From contig NZ_FMYY01000009.1 of the NCBI RefSeq assembly GCF_900101595.1, forward strand, positions 161,773-225,772: a stretch of DNA of 64,000 bases. Direction: 5' to 3'. A program made the translations under genes and the position numbers. The DNA comes from Paenibacillus sp. cl123. GTDB taxonomy: Bacteria; Bacillota; Bacilli; Paenibacillales; NBRC-103111. The notes under the pieces are model-generated. The model was not told the origin of the DNA, made no database searches, and saw only the letters and a list, made by a program, of their open reading frames with translations. Below, in pieces: positions 49,013-59,491 of the stretch. Every line of letters begins with the position of its first letter. Positions within the stretch are counted from its first letter, which is position 1.

Positions 49013-50294
49013 GAGAGTCCCCTTCTTTCTCCAATCGAATTTCAATCGCGCGCGCATGCGCCTCCAACCCTTCATGACGGGCCAGCGACATGATCTTGCC
49101 ACCGTCGCGCAGCAGCGCTTCCTTGCTGTAATAGATCACGCTTGATTTCTTCATAAAGTGGTCCACGTTCAGCGGAGATGAAAACCGCGCCGTGCCGTTG
49201 GTCGGCAGCACGTGGTTCGGCCCTGCGAAGTAGTCGCCCACCGGCTCCGAGCTGTACGGTCCGAGGAAGATCGCTCCCGCATTCTCAATTTTGCCGATAT
49301 AGGCGAACGGCTCCTGCACCAGCACCTCCAGATGCTCCGGGGCTAGCCGGTTGACGATATCGATCCCTTCCTCCAGCGTGGAGACGGTCAAGATCGCGCC
49401 GTAATCCCGGATTGACTGCTCCGCGATCTCGCGCCGCGGCAGCTCGGCCAGCTGACGCCCGACCTCCTGCTTTACGGCCTGAGCCAGCTCCTGGGACGGC
49501 GTAACGAGAATCGCCGACGCCATCTCGTCATGCTCCGCCTGCGACAGCAGATCGGCTGCGATATAGGATGCATCCGCCGACGCATCGGCGAGCACGACGA
49601 TCTCGCTCGGACCGGCGATGCTGTCGATATCGACGACGCCGAATACGTAGCGCTTGGCCAGCGCCACATAAATATTGCCGGGGCCGACAATCTTATCGGC
49701 CGGTGCGATCGATTCCGTGCCGTAGGCCAGCGCCGCTACGGCTTGAGCGCCTCCCGTCTTGTAAATCTCACGCACGCCTGCCTCGGCGGCCGCTACCAGG
49801 ATGTGCGGGTCGATGCCTTCCACCCCAGCCGTCGCCGGAGGCGTGACCATCACGATCTCAGGCACGCCGGCCACCTGTGCGGGGATCGCATTCATCAGCA
49901 CGGAGGACGGATAAGCCGCCTTGCCGCCAGGCACGTACAGGCCGACCCGGCGCAGCGGTCGCATCACTTGGCCGAGAATCGTACCGTCCGGCTGCAGATC
50001 CATCCACGACGAGCGCAGCTGCTTCTCATGAAACCGGCGGATATTAACGGCAGCCTCGCGGATCGCCTCCAGAAATTCGCTGTCGACCTTGCGGTAAGCT
50101 TCTTCAATCTCATGATCGGCCACGCGCAGTTCCTGCACCTCGACACGGTCGAATTCCCGGGCGAAGCGGCGAAGCGCCTCGTCCCCGCCCTGCCTAACTT
50201 CTTCAATAATGCGCCGGACAGCTTCATTCTGCTCCGGCGAGCCGTACTCCACTTCCCGCTTCAACGAAAACTCAGATGCCTGCATCACCTTCAT
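49005..50294 (-). CDS. hisD: Histidinol dehydrogenase
   Basis: This 429-residue zinc enzyme oxidises histidinol to histidine with two NAD+. It has [26 protein letters not shown], the metal/substrate region QAEHDEM and the C-terminal [21 protein letters not shown]. It lies 27 bp after hisG and overlaps hisB, as in the classic operon. Confidence 0.98.
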   Translation of the reverse strand: MKVMQASEFSLKREVEYGSPEQNEAVRRIIEEVRQGGDEALRRFAREFDRVEVQELRVADHEIEEAYRKVDSEFLEAIREAAVNIRRFHEKQLRSSWMDLQPDGTILGQVMRPLRRVGLYVPGGKAAYPSSVLMNAIPAQVAGVPEIVMVTPPATAGVEGIDPHILVAAAEAGVREIYKTGGAQAVAALAYGTESIAPADKIVGPGNIYVALAKRYVFGVVDIDSIAGPSEIVVLADASADASYIAADLLSQAEHDEMASAILVTPSQELAQAVKQEVGRQLAELPRREIAEQSIRDYGAILTVSTLEEGIDIVNRLAPEHLEVLVQEPFAYIGKIENAGAIFLGPYSSEPVGDYFAGPNHVLPTNGTARFSSPLNVDHFMKKSSVIYYSKEALLRDGGKIMSLARHEGLEAHARAIEIRLEKEGDSRG

Positions 50295-50321
50295 AGGCGG
50301 AGCCTCCTTCCTGAATGTTGC

Positions 50322-50969
50322 CTACTGGCCTTTGGCCGCTACCGCAGCCGCAATGACGGGCTGCAAACGGTCGCACAAGGCCTGGATCGCGTTATTTTTC
50401 ATCCGGTAGCTGACCCGGTTGGCGATAAGACGGCTGGTGATCGAGAAGATCGTCTCGTGTTCAGCCAGTCCATTTTCCCGTATCGTGCTGCCCGTCTCCA
50501 CCATATCCACGATCCGGTCGGCCAGACCGATCAGCGGCGCCAGCTCGATCGACCCGTTGAGCTTGATTACTTCCACCTGCTGACCGCGTTCGCGGAAATA
50601 CTGGGATGCGACATTCGGATACTTGGTCGCCACCCGCGGATTCAGCACCGGCTTCCAATCGGGAAGACCGATCACGGACATCCGGCAGCGGGCAATGCCG
50701 AGATCCAGCAGCTCGTAAACGTCCCGGTTCTCCTCCATCAGCACGTCCTTGCCGACAATCCCGATATCCGCTACGCCGTACTCCACATAGGTAGGCACGT
50801 CAACCGGCTTCGCCATGATGAATTCCATGTTGGCCTCCGGCACAGCAATGATCAGCTTGCGCGACTCATCGGTCTCCTCCGGTATCATCAGCCCCGCTTC
50901 GCGCATCAGCTTCGAAGCCTGCTTGTAGATGCGCCCCTTGGGCATCGCTACTTTCAATAATTCCTGCAT
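50322..50969 (-). CDS. hisG: ATP phosphoribosyltransferase, short form (HisZ-dependent)
   Basis: The enzyme joins PRPP to ATP, the first and controlled step. At 215 residues it is the short HisG type, without the regulatory C-terminal domain, and needs HisZ for activity and feedback by histidine. [17 protein letters not shown] starts it; [12 protein letters not shown] and the PRPP loop [14 protein letters not shown] follow. The hisZ gene directly upstream (14 bp) agrees with this. Confidence 0.97.
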   Translation of the reverse strand: MQELLKVAMPKGRIYKQASKLMREAGLMIPEETDESRKLIIAVPEANMEFIMAKPVDVPTYVEYGVADIGIVGKDVLMEENRDVYELLDLGIARCRMSVIGLPDWKPVLNPRVATKYPNVASQYFRERGQQVEVIKLNGSIELAPLIGLADRIVDMVETGSTIRENGLAEHETIFSITSRLIANRVSYRMKNNAIQALCDRLQPVIAAAVAAKGQ

Positions 50970-50983
50970 CGTTCGCCGCTCCT

Positions 50984-52186
50984 TTACTTCACAAACTCAA
51001 TCACGCTTCGGTACGCGACGCCGCGCACAACGACCGAGCCGTCCGGCTGCGCTGCCGATTCGTATTCCCCGCTGTCGGCCACAAGCAGCGTTTCGACAGC
51101 CGCGTGCCCCTCGCCGCGCAGCGCTCCAGCCTTAGCCAGCGCCGGCCCGCGATTCGCCGCCGTATAGACGATCAGCACCCGGCTTCCCTCTTCGTGAACG
51201 GCACCCTTGCCGACCACTTCCAGGATGCGGTTGGTCTTGAGCGCGAAGCCTGTCGCCGGCGCGGGCCGGCCGAACTGTGCCAGCAGATTGTCATAGCGGC
51301 CCCCGCTGCATACCGGGAATCCGTGATCGGAAGCATACCCTTCGAACGTCATCCCCGTGTAGTAAGAGAAATCTCCGATCATCGTCAAGTCGATCATCAC
51401 ATGCTCGCTGACCCCGTAGGCCTCCAGCACATCCCACATCTGACACAGATGCTCGATCGCCGCCTGCGCCACCGGGTCGTTGGTCAGCTGCTGCGCCTGG
51501 CCGCAAATTTCCTGGCCGCCCCGGAGACGAAGAATGCCACCCAGCTCCGCCTCCACGGAATCCGGCAGCTCGAGCGCCTTCAGCGTCTCCCTGTAGCCGA
51601 CATAATCGCGGCTGAGCAGGCAAGCCTTAAGCTGCAGCTGCGCATCCTGCCTATCATGCAGCGTCTCCTGGAACAATCCGCTCAGGAAGCCGACATGACC
51701 GACGGCGATCTTGAACGGCTGCACGCCGGCCGCCTTCAGACAAGCGACCGCCAGCGCGATGACTTCGGCGTCGGATTCGCTGGACGCATCTCCGACCAGC
51801 TCGACGCCCGCCTGGAAAAACTCGGCGTCGCGCCCTGCCTCCGCCTCGATCGCGCGGAATACGTTCGCATGGTAGGACAGCCTCAGCGGGAAGCGGTAAT
51901 CTCTCAGCAGCGAGGATACCACCCGCGCGATCGGAGCCGTCATGTCCGAACGCAGCACAAGCGTCGTCCCGTTGCGGTCAAGCAGCTTGAACAGCTTCCG
52001 GTCCTCGGTCGAGCTCGCGACGCCAACCGTGTCGTAATACTCCAGCGTTGGAGTTATGATCTCTCTATACCCCCACCGCTCCATGCACTGCATCACTTTG
52101 AACTCGATGCTGCGCAGCTTGGCGGCAGCCTCGGGCAAATAATCTTTTACACCTGTCGGTTTTTCGAATACCTTCGGTTTGGACAC
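50984..52186 (-). CDS. hisZ: ATP phosphoribosyltransferase regulatory subunit
   Basis: HisZ is a 400-residue histidyl-tRNA-synthetase-like protein that binds short HisG and carries the histidine feedback. It shows the class II synthetase core ([54 protein letters not shown]) but lacks the tRNA-binding and full aminoacylation features. It is the first gene of the histidine operon, directly after a promoter at 52270-52298. Confidence 0.95.
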   Translation of the reverse strand: MSKPKVFEKPTGVKDYLPEAAAKLRSIEFKVMQCMERWGYREIITPTLEYYDTVGVASSTEDRKLFKLLDRNGTTLVLRSDMTAPIARVVSSLLRDYRFPLRLSYHANVFRAIEAEAGRDAEFFQAGVELVGDASSESDAEVIALAVACLKAAGVQPFKIAVGHVGFLSGLFQETLHDRQDAQLQLKACLLSRDYVGYRETLKALELPDSVEAELGGILRLRGGQEICGQAQQLTNDPVAQAAIEHLCQMWDVLEAYGVSEHVMIDLTMIGDFSYYTGMTFEGYASDHGFPVCSGGRYDNLLAQFGRPAPATGFALKTNRILEVVGKGAVHEEGSRVLIVYTAANRGPALAKAGALRGEGHAAVETLLVADSGEYESAAQPDGSVVVRGVAYRSVIEFVK

Positions 52187-52505
52187 CGGACCTCACCTGC
52201 TATCGTCAATATATTTGCTTTAGTTCGCTAATGTGCTACCATGCTACCTAAATAAAGAATGTATTCGTAAGTCTACCACGGATCACGAAACCCGTCAATG
52301 GTGTCGGGAATGCGGCAGAGGACGAGCCTGGGGTGTACCTAGGGGTGCCGGGAATGCCTTAGGATGTGCCCTGATTAAGGTGGCCGTGATGTGCCTGAGA
52401 CGCTCCTCGGAGTCGCTTGGGGGTATCTGGGAGCACTCGCGATATACCTTAGATGTGCTCAAAAGATCGCTTCTCCCGAGCCCCGCTTGCTCCCTTCCGC
52501 AGGTG
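52187..52505. other. Intergenic region upstream of hisZ
   Basis: This 319-bp stretch contains the his operon promoter (see separate entry) and three GATGTG-type short repeats near 52370-52455. I looked for a histidine T-box leader with a CAC specifier and an antiterminator and did not find one. No credible gene is present. Confidence 0.5.
52270..52298 (-). promoter_or_regulatory. Promoter of the his operon
   Basis: On the minus strand TTGACG (52298-52293), an exact 17-bp spacer and TAGACT (52275-52270) lie about 85 bp before hisZ. It is a good SigA-type match, placed downstream of yvoF, so the operon can be transcribed independently. Confidence 0.8.
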
Positions 52506-53006
52506 TCAGGACTCTTCTGTCCGCACGTCCTCCCGGATGACCCGAAGCGGATTGCCCCCGACAAAGCTGTAAGGAGCCACGTCCTTGTGAACGACCGAGC
52601 CTGCGGCCACGACGGCATGGTCCCCGATCGTCACCCCCGGCAGTATCGTCGTATTGGCCCCGATCATCACATGCGAGCCGATCTTTACTTGTCCCAGCCG
52701 GTATTCCTTAATCAAGTATTCATGAGTCAGAATCGTCGAATTATACCCGATAATCGTATTGTCTCCGACCTCGATCTTCTCTGGGAAAAATACGTCCACC
52801 ATCACCATCAAGGCAAAAGAAGCATGCTCCCCCACCTTCATCCCCAGCATACGGCGGTAAATCCACCGTTTCAGGGGAAGGGAGGGCGCATACCTGGAGA
52901 TTTGAATGCAGATGAAATTACGGACGGCCTTCCAGCGGCTGATGGTGCTGTACACCTGCCATAACGAGTTAGGCCCTTCCACCGGAAATCGTTCCGTCTG
53001 TCTCAA
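52506..53006 (-). CDS. yvoF: Hexapeptide-repeat acyltransferase YvoF
   Basis: This is a left-handed beta-helix acetyltransferase-like protein of about 166 residues. Its hexapeptide repeats run through KIEVGDNTIIGYNSTILTHE and VKIGSHVMIGANTTILPGVTIGDHAVVAAGSVV, ending in a short FVGGNPLRVIRED tail. TTG 53006 is favoured because AAGGGGA lies nine bases upstream and it begins at the family-conserved region; the frame extends to 53057 within ppaX. Its place in lgt-ppaX-yvoF-hisZ is as in B. subtilis. Substrate unknown. Confidence 0.85.
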   Translation of the reverse strand: MRQTERFPVEGPNSLWQVYSTISRWKAVRNFICIQISRYAPSLPLKRWIYRRMLGMKVGEHASFALMVMVDVFFPEKIEVGDNTIIGYNSTILTHEYLIKEYRLGQVKIGSHVMIGANTTILPGVTIGDHAVVAAGSVVHKDVAPYSFVGGNPLRVIREDVRTEES

Positions 53007-53658
53007 GCAAAATGTCCCCTTCGATGCCGACGATCGGCAATAATTCACGAATATCATCTATGACATAGGTCGGATCGTAAGCGCGCAAATAGTCGGTGCC
53101 CTTGAGCGACCACGAGACGCCGACGGACGGGATGCCCGCTCTCCGGGCGGCCTCCAGATCGTAATGGCTGTCCCCGACCATCAGAGCGCTCGAGGCTTCT
53201 CCCCCGATCAGCTCCAGCGCGGCCAGGATTCCCTCTGGATCCGGCTTCGGCTGCTTCACCTCTTCCACGGTCACAATAGCATCAAAATAATCGTAGATGC
53301 CGGTCAGCCGAAGACCCATTTCCGTCGTTTTGCGGATTTTGCTCGTGACAACCCCCAGCTTGACGCCGGCTTCCTTCAGTCGGGCCAGCGTCTCCGGAAC
53401 ATGGGGGAATGCCGTTACCAGCTCATCATGGCGGCCGATATTGTAGGCGCGATACTTCAGCACCAGATCCTCGACTTCCTCCCGCCCGGAGAAAAACACC
53501 ATCTGCTCCAGCAGAGGACGTCCCATATTCGGGATAATATGCTCCCGGGTTACCGGCTCCTCCGTTATGCCTGTAAAGGTATGTAGAAACGACTGAATAA
53601 TCAATTCATTCGTATCGAGTATCGTTCCGTCCAAATCAAACAACACCGTCTGGATCAT
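52969..53658 (-). CDS. ppaX: Pyrophosphatase PpaX
   Basis: PpaX is a haloacid-dehalogenase-superfamily phosphatase of about 229 residues. It begins QTVLFDLDGTILDTNELII with the nucleophile Asp in DxDGT. It also shows VVTSKIRKTTE and the metal-binding MVGDSHYDLEAARRAG. In B. subtilis PpaX hydrolyses the pyrophosphate released when HprK dephosphorylates Ser46-P HPr. ATG 53658 is chosen because it begins the family core. It lies between lgt and yvoF, near hprK, so the role is likely conserved. Confidence 0.92.
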   Translation of the reverse strand: MIQTVLFDLDGTILDTNELIIQSFLHTFTGITEEPVTREHIIPNMGRPLLEQMVFFSGREEVEDLVLKYRAYNIGRHDELVTAFPHVPETLARLKEAGVKLGVVTSKIRKTTEMGLRLTGIYDYFDAIVTVEEVKQPKPDPEGILAALELIGGEASSALMVGDSHYDLEAARRAGIPSVGVSWSLKGTDYLRAYDPTYVIDDIRELLPIVGIEGDILLETDGTISGGRA

Positions 53659-53748
53659 AATTCCGCACTCCCTCTGTCTGTCGCCGGCATCCGGCTCTCG
53701 ATGTTCGATGCTCAAGCTTGCCAAGCCGTTTCGTCTTCTTGGCGCTCT

Positions 53749-54858
53749 CTAGCGCTTCTCCTGCTCTCCCGCTTCCCTGTCCGCCGACGAGCTCCCGTTG
53801 TCTTCGCTCGTCCGGTTGTCGGGAGCTGCAGCTTCCGGCGTAGAGTCATGCGAATCGCGCGCGTCCACAGACGCCGGATGCCCTGGGGCAGAAGCCTCTG
53901 CCGTTCCTGCAGCACCGGTCGCAGCAGCCTGGGCAGCATGGGCCTCAGTTTTCGTAGATACGATAGGATCGCTGTACCGCTCCGCAGAAGCTCCCGTCTT
54001 TCTTCTCACTATGATCAATACGATAGCAGCCAGCACGATCAGAACAGCCAGCAGCTGGGAAATCCGCACATTGCCTCCATATGTCAATACCCCTTGCTCA
54101 AAGCCCATGGCGTTCATCGGCGACCACATTCCGTTCATCAAGGAAGCCAGCCATTGCGGTCCTGTAAAGTCCAGACTGTCCGTCCGGAGCGCTTCGATAA
54201 AGAAACGGCCGATCGAATACCAGATGAAGTAGCTCAGGAACAGCTCGCCCGCACGCAAAAATTTCTGTCTGCGCAGCACGAACAGCAGAACGAGCCCGAG
54301 CAAATTCCATACCGATTCATACAGGAAGGTCGGGTGATAATGTTGGCCTTCGATCAGCATCTGGTTCACGATAAAATTCGGCAGATGCAGATTATCGCGC
54401 AGAAATGACTCCAGCACAGGTCCGCCATGAGCCTCCTGATTCACGAAGTTGCCCCACCGCCCTATCGCTTGCCCTACGATCAACCCGGGCGCGCAAATAT
54501 CCGCGATCCGCCAGAACGAATAGCCCTTGCGCCGGACATAAAAAACCGCCGCGATGATCGCCCCGATGAGCGCTCCGTAGATGGCGATCCCGCCATTCCA
54601 AATTTTGAATACATCGACCCAGTTATCCTTATAATCCTCCCACTGGAAGGCCACATAATAAATTCTCGCACCCACGATTGCGGACGGCACGCCGATCAAG
54701 AGCAGGTCCATGAAAAAATCGGAAGGAATGCCGAAGCGCTTGCCTTCCTGAATGGCGAGCATCAGACCTACTAAAGCCGCTGTCCCGAGAATGATCCCGT
54801 ACCAATGCACGCTGATCGGCCCGAGCGAGAATGCGATTGGATTCAGAACAAAAAACAT
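53749..54858 (-). CDS. lgt: Prolipoprotein diacylglyceryl transferase with long Ala/Glu/Ser tail
   Basis: Lgt transfers diacylglycerol from phosphatidylglycerol to the Cys of lipoproteins. It is a seven-helix membrane enzyme; the lgt signature GRWGNFVNQEAHGGP and the first active-site region SVHWYGIILG are present. The final ~80 residues, after IVRRKTGASAE, are a polar low-complexity tail rich in Ala, Glu, Ser and Asp, beyond the usual ~270-280 residues. Order is hprK-lgt-ppaX. Confidence 0.95.
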   Translation of the reverse strand: MFFVLNPIAFSLGPISVHWYGIILGTAALVGLMLAIQEGKRFGIPSDFFMDLLLIGVPSAIVGARIYYVAFQWEDYKDNWVDVFKIWNGGIAIYGALIGAIIAAVFYVRRKGYSFWRIADICAPGLIVGQAIGRWGNFVNQEAHGGPVLESFLRDNLHLPNFIVNQMLIEGQHYHPTFLYESVWNLLGLVLLFVLRRQKFLRAGELFLSYFIWYSIGRFFIEALRTDSLDFTGPQWLASLMNGMWSPMNAMGFEQGVLTYGGNVRISQLLAVLIVLAAIVLIIVRRKTGASAERYSDPIVSTKTEAHAAQAAATGAAGTAEASAPGHPASVDARDSHDSTPEAAAPDNRTSEDNGSSSADREAGEQEKR

Positions 54859-54899
54859 ACGCTTTCGTCTCCCTTATGGTCTTCCTTAATATCGAATTT

Positions 54900-55841
54900 C
54901 TATTCCAGATCATCCATATCGTCATTCAACGATTCCGTCAGTTTATTGGTGAACTGCAGCGCCGCGTTATAACCCATCCGCTTCAGCCGATAATTCATCG
55001 CCGCCACTTCAATAATTACGGCCAAGTTGCGTCCCGGACGAACGGGGATCGTAACGAGTGGAATATCCGTATCGATAATCCGCGTCGTTTCTTCGTCAAG
55101 GCCAAGCCGGTCATACTGCTTATCCTGCTGCCAATTCTCCAGCTTGCAAACGACCGAGATTTTCTTGGCCGTTCTCACGGCTCCCGCTCCGAACAAGGTC
55201 ATGACATTGATAATGCCTATCCCGCGAATTTCCAGCAAGTAACGAATCAGTTCCGGCGCATTCCCGATCAGCGTATGGTCGGCCGTCTGGCGGATTTCAA
55301 CCGCATCATCCGCTATGAGCCGATGGCCGCGCTTGACCAGCTCCAGTGCAGTTTCGCTTTTCCCGATGCCGCTTGAACCGGATATTAGCATCCCGATCCC
55401 GTACACATCGACCAGTACACCATGAATCGTAGTCGAAGGAGCAAGCCGGTTTTCCAGGAAATTCGTCAGCCGGCTGGCCAGTATCGTAGTTGCCATCGGC
55501 GTGCGGAGCACCGTCACCTGATGCTCTCCGGCCGCTTGCAGCAGCTCGATCGGCACGTCCATACCGCGGCTTATAATAATGCAAGGCGTCTCTTGGGGCG
55601 CACAAAGCCAGTTCATCCGCTCCGTCCGGAATTCGGGTGTCAAGCCCTCGAAGAAGGTCAGCTCCGTCTTGCCGAGAATCTGAACGCGATCATGCGGATG
55701 AAATTCGTAGTATCCTGCCATCTCCAAGCCCGGCCGGTACAAGTCGGCGGTCACAATCGGCCGCTTCAAGCCTTCTTCGCCGCAAATGACTTCCAACTGG
55801 AACTCTTTCACCATGTCCGCTACTCTGACTTTTTTACCCAA
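54900..55841 (-). CDS. hprK: HPr kinase/phosphorylase
   Basis: This 313-residue enzyme phosphorylates Ser46 of HPr and Crh when glycolytic intermediates are high and reverses it with phosphate. The Walker A GSSGIGKS is at about residues 155-162, followed by the metal-site segment [10 protein letters not shown] and the family signature [20 protein letters not shown]. It links to the crh-like protein encoded at 35.8-36.0 kb and to CcpA-type catabolite control. It lies 41 bp before lgt. Confidence 0.97.
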   Translation of the reverse strand: MGKKVRVADMVKEFQLEVICGEEGLKRPIVTADLYRPGLEMAGYYEFHPHDRVQILGKTELTFFEGLTPEFRTERMNWLCAPQETPCIIISRGMDVPIELLQAAGEHQVTVLRTPMATTILASRLTNFLENRLAPSTTIHGVLVDVYGIGMLISGSSGIGKSETALELVKRGHRLIADDAVEIRQTADHTLIGNAPELIRYLLEIRGIGIINVMTLFGAGAVRTAKKISVVCKLENWQQDKQYDRLGLDEETTRIIDTDIPLVTIPVRPGRNLAVIIEVAAMNYRLKRMGYNAALQFTNKLTESLNDDMDDLE

Positions 55842-55943
55842 GTGGTTCGTCTCCTTTTTATCCCAATATGCTCATCGTATCGGAATCGCGCTCATAAATC
55901 AACAGCTTACGTTATTCCGGGCGTGCCGCTCGTCTGCAGAAAC

Positions 55944-55972
55944 CAAAAAAACCAGCCTGAACCAGGCTGGTT
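55944..55972 (-). terminator. Terminator after the MsmX-type ATPase gene
   Basis: AACCAGCCTG and CAGGCTGGTT form a 10-bp stem followed by TTTTTTGG on the minus strand, ending 15 bp past the stop. It separates this gene from hprK. Confidence 0.9.
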
Positions 55973-55988
55973 TCGAGTATCGATCGAA

Positions 55989-57113
55989 TTAAGCGTTCAA
56001 CAGGATGGAAGCAGTCGTTTCTTTATCGAAGAAGTGAACTTTGTTCATATCGATAGCGAGCTTAACGTTTTGACCTTCGTGGAAACCGGAACGTCCGTCA
56101 ACACGAGCGACGATGTTGTTGGTTCCGAGTCCAGCCAAGTGAACTTGCATCTCATGACCAAGGTTTTCAGAAACTTCGATATGAGCGTTAACGACCGAGT
56201 TCGGGGAAGCTTCGATGAAGATAGCTTCTTCGTGAAGATCTTCAGGGCGCACGCCGAGAATAACTTCTTTGTTCGCATAACCTTTGTCACGCAAAATTTT
56301 CGCTTTGCCTTCAGGAATTTGAAGGTTAACGCCGGAAGCGCGGAAGTACAAATTGCCGCCTTGCTCAGCGAAGCTGCCGTTAATAAAGTTCATGGACGGG
56401 GAACCGATGAAGCCCGCAACGAACATGTTAACCGGGTAGTTATAAATTTCTTCAGGCGTAGCAGCCTGTTGGATGATGCCTTTATCCATAACGACGATAC
56501 GGTCGCCCATCGTCATTGCTTCTGTTTGGTCATGCGTTACATAGACAGTCGTCGTTTCCAGACGCTTAACCAGCTTCGTGATTTCAGCGCGCATCTGTAC
56601 GCGGAGCTTGGCATCCAAGTTGGAGAGCGGCTCATCCATCAGGAACACTTGCGGTTCACGGACGATAGCGCGGCCCAAGGCAACACGTTGACGCTGACCG
56701 CCGGAGAGAGCCTTCGGCTTGCGATCGAGCAGATGCTCGATGTCGAGGATCTTCGCCGCTTCGCGGACGCGGGCATCGATGTCGGCTTTCTTGAACTTAC
56801 GCAGCTTCAAACCGAAAGCCATGTTTTGGTATACGTTCATGTGCGGATACAAAGCGTAAGACTGGAACACCATCGCGATGTCGCGGTCTTTAGGAGCTAC
56901 GTCATTCACCAAGCGGTCGCCGATATAAAGTTCGCCTTCCGTGATTTCCTCCAGGCCTGCGATCATACGAAGTGTCGTCGATTTCCCACAACCGGAAGCT
57001 CCTACGAGTACGAGAAACTCTTTATCCTTGATGTCCAAATGGAAGTCTTTAACCGTTGATTCCGTTGCACCCGGGTATTTTTTAACGATGTGGTTCAAAC
57101 GTACACCTGCCAT
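55989..57113 (-). CDS. msmX: ABC-transporter ATPase of the MsmX/UgpC family
   Basis: The 374-residue ATPase has Walker A GASGCGKST, signature LSGGQRQR and Walker B FLMDEPLSNLD. A C-terminal TOBE/regulatory domain follows from about 240 (EVILGVRPEDLHEEAIFIE). MsmX-type ATPases serve several sugar importers that lack their own ATPase. Here it is not beside permease genes, whereas the 16-19.5 kb importer has none, which fits that role. A terminator follows it. Confidence 0.93.
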   Translation of the reverse strand: MAGVRLNHIVKKYPGATESTVKDFHLDIKDKEFLVLVGASGCGKSTTLRMIAGLEEITEGELYIGDRLVNDVAPKDRDIAMVFQSYALYPHMNVYQNMAFGLKLRKFKKADIDARVREAAKILDIEHLLDRKPKALSGGQRQRVALGRAIVREPQVFLMDEPLSNLDAKLRVQMRAEITKLVKRLETTTVYVTHDQTEAMTMGDRIVVMDKGIIQQAATPEEIYNYPVNMFVAGFIGSPSMNFINGSFAEQGGNLYFRASGVNLQIPEGKAKILRDKGYANKEVILGVRPEDLHEEAIFIEASPNSVVNAHIEVSENLGHEMQVHLAGLGTNNIVARVDGRSGFHEGQNVKLAIDMNKVHFFDKETTASILLNA

Positions 57114-57204
57114 GATTAATTCCCCCTACGAGATGGTATCTGAATATGTTTAAATCATACCCCACCAACCCTTAGGATGACTATGCACAATCTTCACAAA
57201 AAAA

Positions 57205-58320
57205 TTACTTTCTTTTCGTTACTTTGTACAATAACATGGCGATCTTCACAAGCACCGCATGGTTGAATGTCCGCACGTCCAATCCCGTCTCCTGCTTGAA
57301 CTTGTCCAGTCTGTAGAGCAGCGTGTTGCGGTGAATATACAGCTTTTTGGCTGTCTCGCTGACATTGCAGTCCAACTGGAAGAAATGGTCCAGTGTCGTC
57401 ATCGTCTCCGGATCGAAGGCCAGATCGAGCCGCTTCAGCGCCCGCTCCAGGAAGCTGGCTTTCTCGCTGTCGGGGATCAGATGGACAAGCTTCTCCAGCT
57501 GCAGCTCCCATGGCAGATGCATATTGCTCCCGATATGGTAGGTGCGGCCGAGCATGATCGTTTCCCGCAGCTGCAGGATAGCGGAGTATAAAGATTTGGC
57601 CGGCAGCATCGGATAGTGGACCGCCAGATGGCATTCGCCGACCCATTCGTTCTCCAGCATCTCATGAAGCCCGTAGCCGAGGGCGGCCAGCCGGTCCTCC
57701 AAGGATTCCTCCGACGTGTCGGGACGGTCTTCTCCGCCGTCCATCGCCAATATTTTCTCCGGCCCGAGCACCAGCCATTCCTTGTCCGTCAGCGGAATCA
57801 ACGTGATTGAAGCATCGAAAAACGATTCCAGCAGCTTCTTCAGATCCGTATAATGAACCCTTCGCGACGTCGTCTGATCGACGTATACGAGCAGCGGGAT
57901 CTTCGTGGAGTAAAGCGACATCTGCGAAACGAGCGCATCGGGCAGCTCAGCCTGCGTATAACCGAGCTCCTGCTGGCCTTTGAACCACTCCCGGATCAGA
58001 GATGCCTTGCGCTCCTCTTCTCCGCTGGGCGCCGCAGCTTTACGTTCTTGCGTCTTGCGGGCATCCAGCATCAAGCCGATCAGCGCCCGTTCCCTGTCCG
58101 TGATACCGGCTGCGGGAAATTGGAACAGCAGCATATCCTGACTTTCCTGCTGAACAGGAATATACACATAATCGCCATCTGTCACACCGGGATCTGCGCC
58201 GATGGGGCCGGCTCCTTGTTCCTTGGCCAGCTTGGCCCATTCCTCGGCCGATCGTTTCATGCTGTTAACCGCAATACCCAATACGTCCTGCATCTGCCGT
58301 CGTACGAGTTCCCAATCCAT
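57205..58320 (-). CDS. PucR/CdaR-type transcriptional regulator
   Basis: The ~371-residue protein has no obvious membrane part. The N-terminal ~240 residues are an unassigned sensing region. The C-terminus (ALKRLDLAFDPETMTTLDHFFQLDCNVSETAKKLYIHRNTLLYRLDKFKQETG) matches the PucR C-terminal helix-turn-helix: the early DCNVSETAKKL and HRNTLLYRL are diagnostic. ATG 58320 is chosen so as to begin MDWELVRRQ. It is on the same strand just upstream of the MsmX-type ATPase gene, so it may regulate sugar uptake; the effector is unknown. Confidence 0.82.
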   Translation of the reverse strand: MDWELVRRQMQDVLGIAVNSMKRSAEEWAKLAKEQGAGPIGADPGVTDGDYVYIPVQQESQDMLLFQFPAAGITDRERALIGLMLDARKTQERKAAAPSGEEERKASLIREWFKGQQELGYTQAELPDALVSQMSLYSTKIPLLVYVDQTTSRRVHYTDLKKLLESFFDASITLIPLTDKEWLVLGPEKILAMDGGEDRPDTSEESLEDRLAALGYGLHEMLENEWVGECHLAVHYPMLPAKSLYSAILQLRETIMLGRTYHIGSNMHLPWELQLEKLVHLIPDSEKASFLERALKRLDLAFDPETMTTLDHFFQLDCNVSETAKKLYIHRNTLLYRLDKFKQETGLDVRTFNHAVLVKIAMLLYKVTKRK

Positions 58321-58567
58321 CCTGAGGCTCCCTCTCCTTAGCTGCCGCCGACCTGTCCAGCACATAGCGTCCAAGCCCGCCGCAAACGTTCTCTCTGTTG
58401 ACTCGCCCGATGCCGGGCTTTCTCTCTATATTGTAGCACAAACCTCCCCCAGGACAATAAAGGAGCTTCCTTATCCGGACATCGGCCAAGCAGTCCGTTC
58501 GATATCCTGACGGAGCCTATAGCTCATTGGAGCCATATGCCTGCGCTTGTAGGGATATGGGCTCAAA

Positions 58568-58590
58568 GAAAAAAGAGAGCCGCGGCTCCC
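58568..58590 (-). terminator. Terminator after the NlpC/P60 gene
   Basis: GGGAGCCG and CGGCTCTC arms (58590-58583 and 58582-58575) pair into a tight stem-loop followed by TTTTTTC on the minus strand. Confidence 0.8.
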
Positions 58591-58633
58591 TTTCTCAGGT
58601 TTATTCATCTATATTCAGTTCTCTGGCCCCTGC

Positions 58634-59491
58634 CTACTTGATGACGCGGCGGGCTGTCACATAATGATCGTCCCACCAGCCGCTCTCAATCGTACCGAAC
58701 TTGACGCCGCCCTCACCATAAGTATGAATCATCATGCCGTCGCCTACATACATGCCGACATGGCCAATTTTGCCGCCCGAATCTTTCGTCGTGAAGAAAA
58801 CAAGATCGCCTGCTTTCAGGTTGCTGCGGCTGACATATGTCCCCTCCTTGGCTTGATCGCGGGATACCCGAGGCAGCTCGATGTCGTATTTATTGAAGAC
58901 CCATTTCATGAAGGAGGAGCAATCAAAGGTTTTGGTCTGGCCGTACTTCGCGCCAAAGTCGTAAGGGACGCCCAAATACTGCTGCGCCGTCAGAATCAGA
59001 TTGGCGCGAAGCCTGTCATTGCCGGAAAGGACGCGACGCCCGCCGAGGTACTGGCTTTTGAAGTCATTGACCGAACGAGTCACGACTTTATCCTTCGAGT
59101 TCGAAGCCATCACCATCTTGCCGTCGCCGACATAGATGCCGGAGAAGCTCGGTTTGTTTGGGCTCGAGCCGAAGAACAGAAGATCGCCCGACTGCGCGGC
59201 GCCAAGCGACTTGACGAGGGGACTGCTCATGCTGAACTGATCGTCCATCTTACGGGGAATATTATAATCAAGCATCCGGAAGACGTAATAAGCAAGTCCG
59301 GATGCGTCGAAGCCCTGGCTTGGGGTTTCGCCGCTGGCCGTATAGGTTTTGCCGACCATTTTCTTGGCAAGCGATACGGCATCCATATCATCGTAAGCGG
59401 CAGAGGCAGAGCCTGCAAGCGCTCCCGTCAGCATAACGGTGATAGCGGCGGTCAGTCCTGCGGTGCGGAGTGCGAGGTGCGAAATCTTCAT
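58634..59491 (-). CDS. Secreted cell-wall hydrolase with tandem NlpC/P60 domains, the first catalytically dead
   Basis: The 285-residue protein has a signal peptide (LALRTAGLTAAITVMLTG then GSASAA). Two NlpC/P60-fold domains follow. The second (from ~158) is complete: FDCSSFMKWVF holds catalytic Cys191, GHVGMYVGDG has His244 and MMIHTYG has His256. In the first (from ~40), the equivalent FDASGLAYYVF has Ala63 for Cys, SFSGIYVGDG has Ser117 for His, and the last His is absent. The first domain thus keeps the fold but not the peptidase site and probably binds peptidoglycan. GGAGGAACATC precedes ATG. A role in cell separation or growth is likely. Confidence 0.92.
   Translation of the reverse strand: MKISHLALRTAGLTAAITVMLTGALAGSASAAYDDMDAVSLAKKMVGKTYTASGETPSQGFDASGLAYYVFRMLDYNIPRKMDDQFSMSSPLVKSLGAAQSGDLLFFGSSPNKPSFSGIYVGDGKMVMASNSKDKVVTRSVNDFKSQYLGGRRVLSGNDRLRANLILTAQQYLGVPYDFGAKYGQTKTFDCSSFMKWVFNKYDIELPRVSRDQAKEGTYVSRSNLKAGDLVFFTTKDSGGKIGHVGMYVGDGMMIHTYGEGGVKFGTIESGWWDDHYVTARRVIK

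Noticed and set aside
52187..52505. Possible histidine T-box leader before hisZ
   Set aside because: A normal promoter lies only about 85 bp before hisZ, too short for a T-box, and no specifier loop or T-box consensus was seen.
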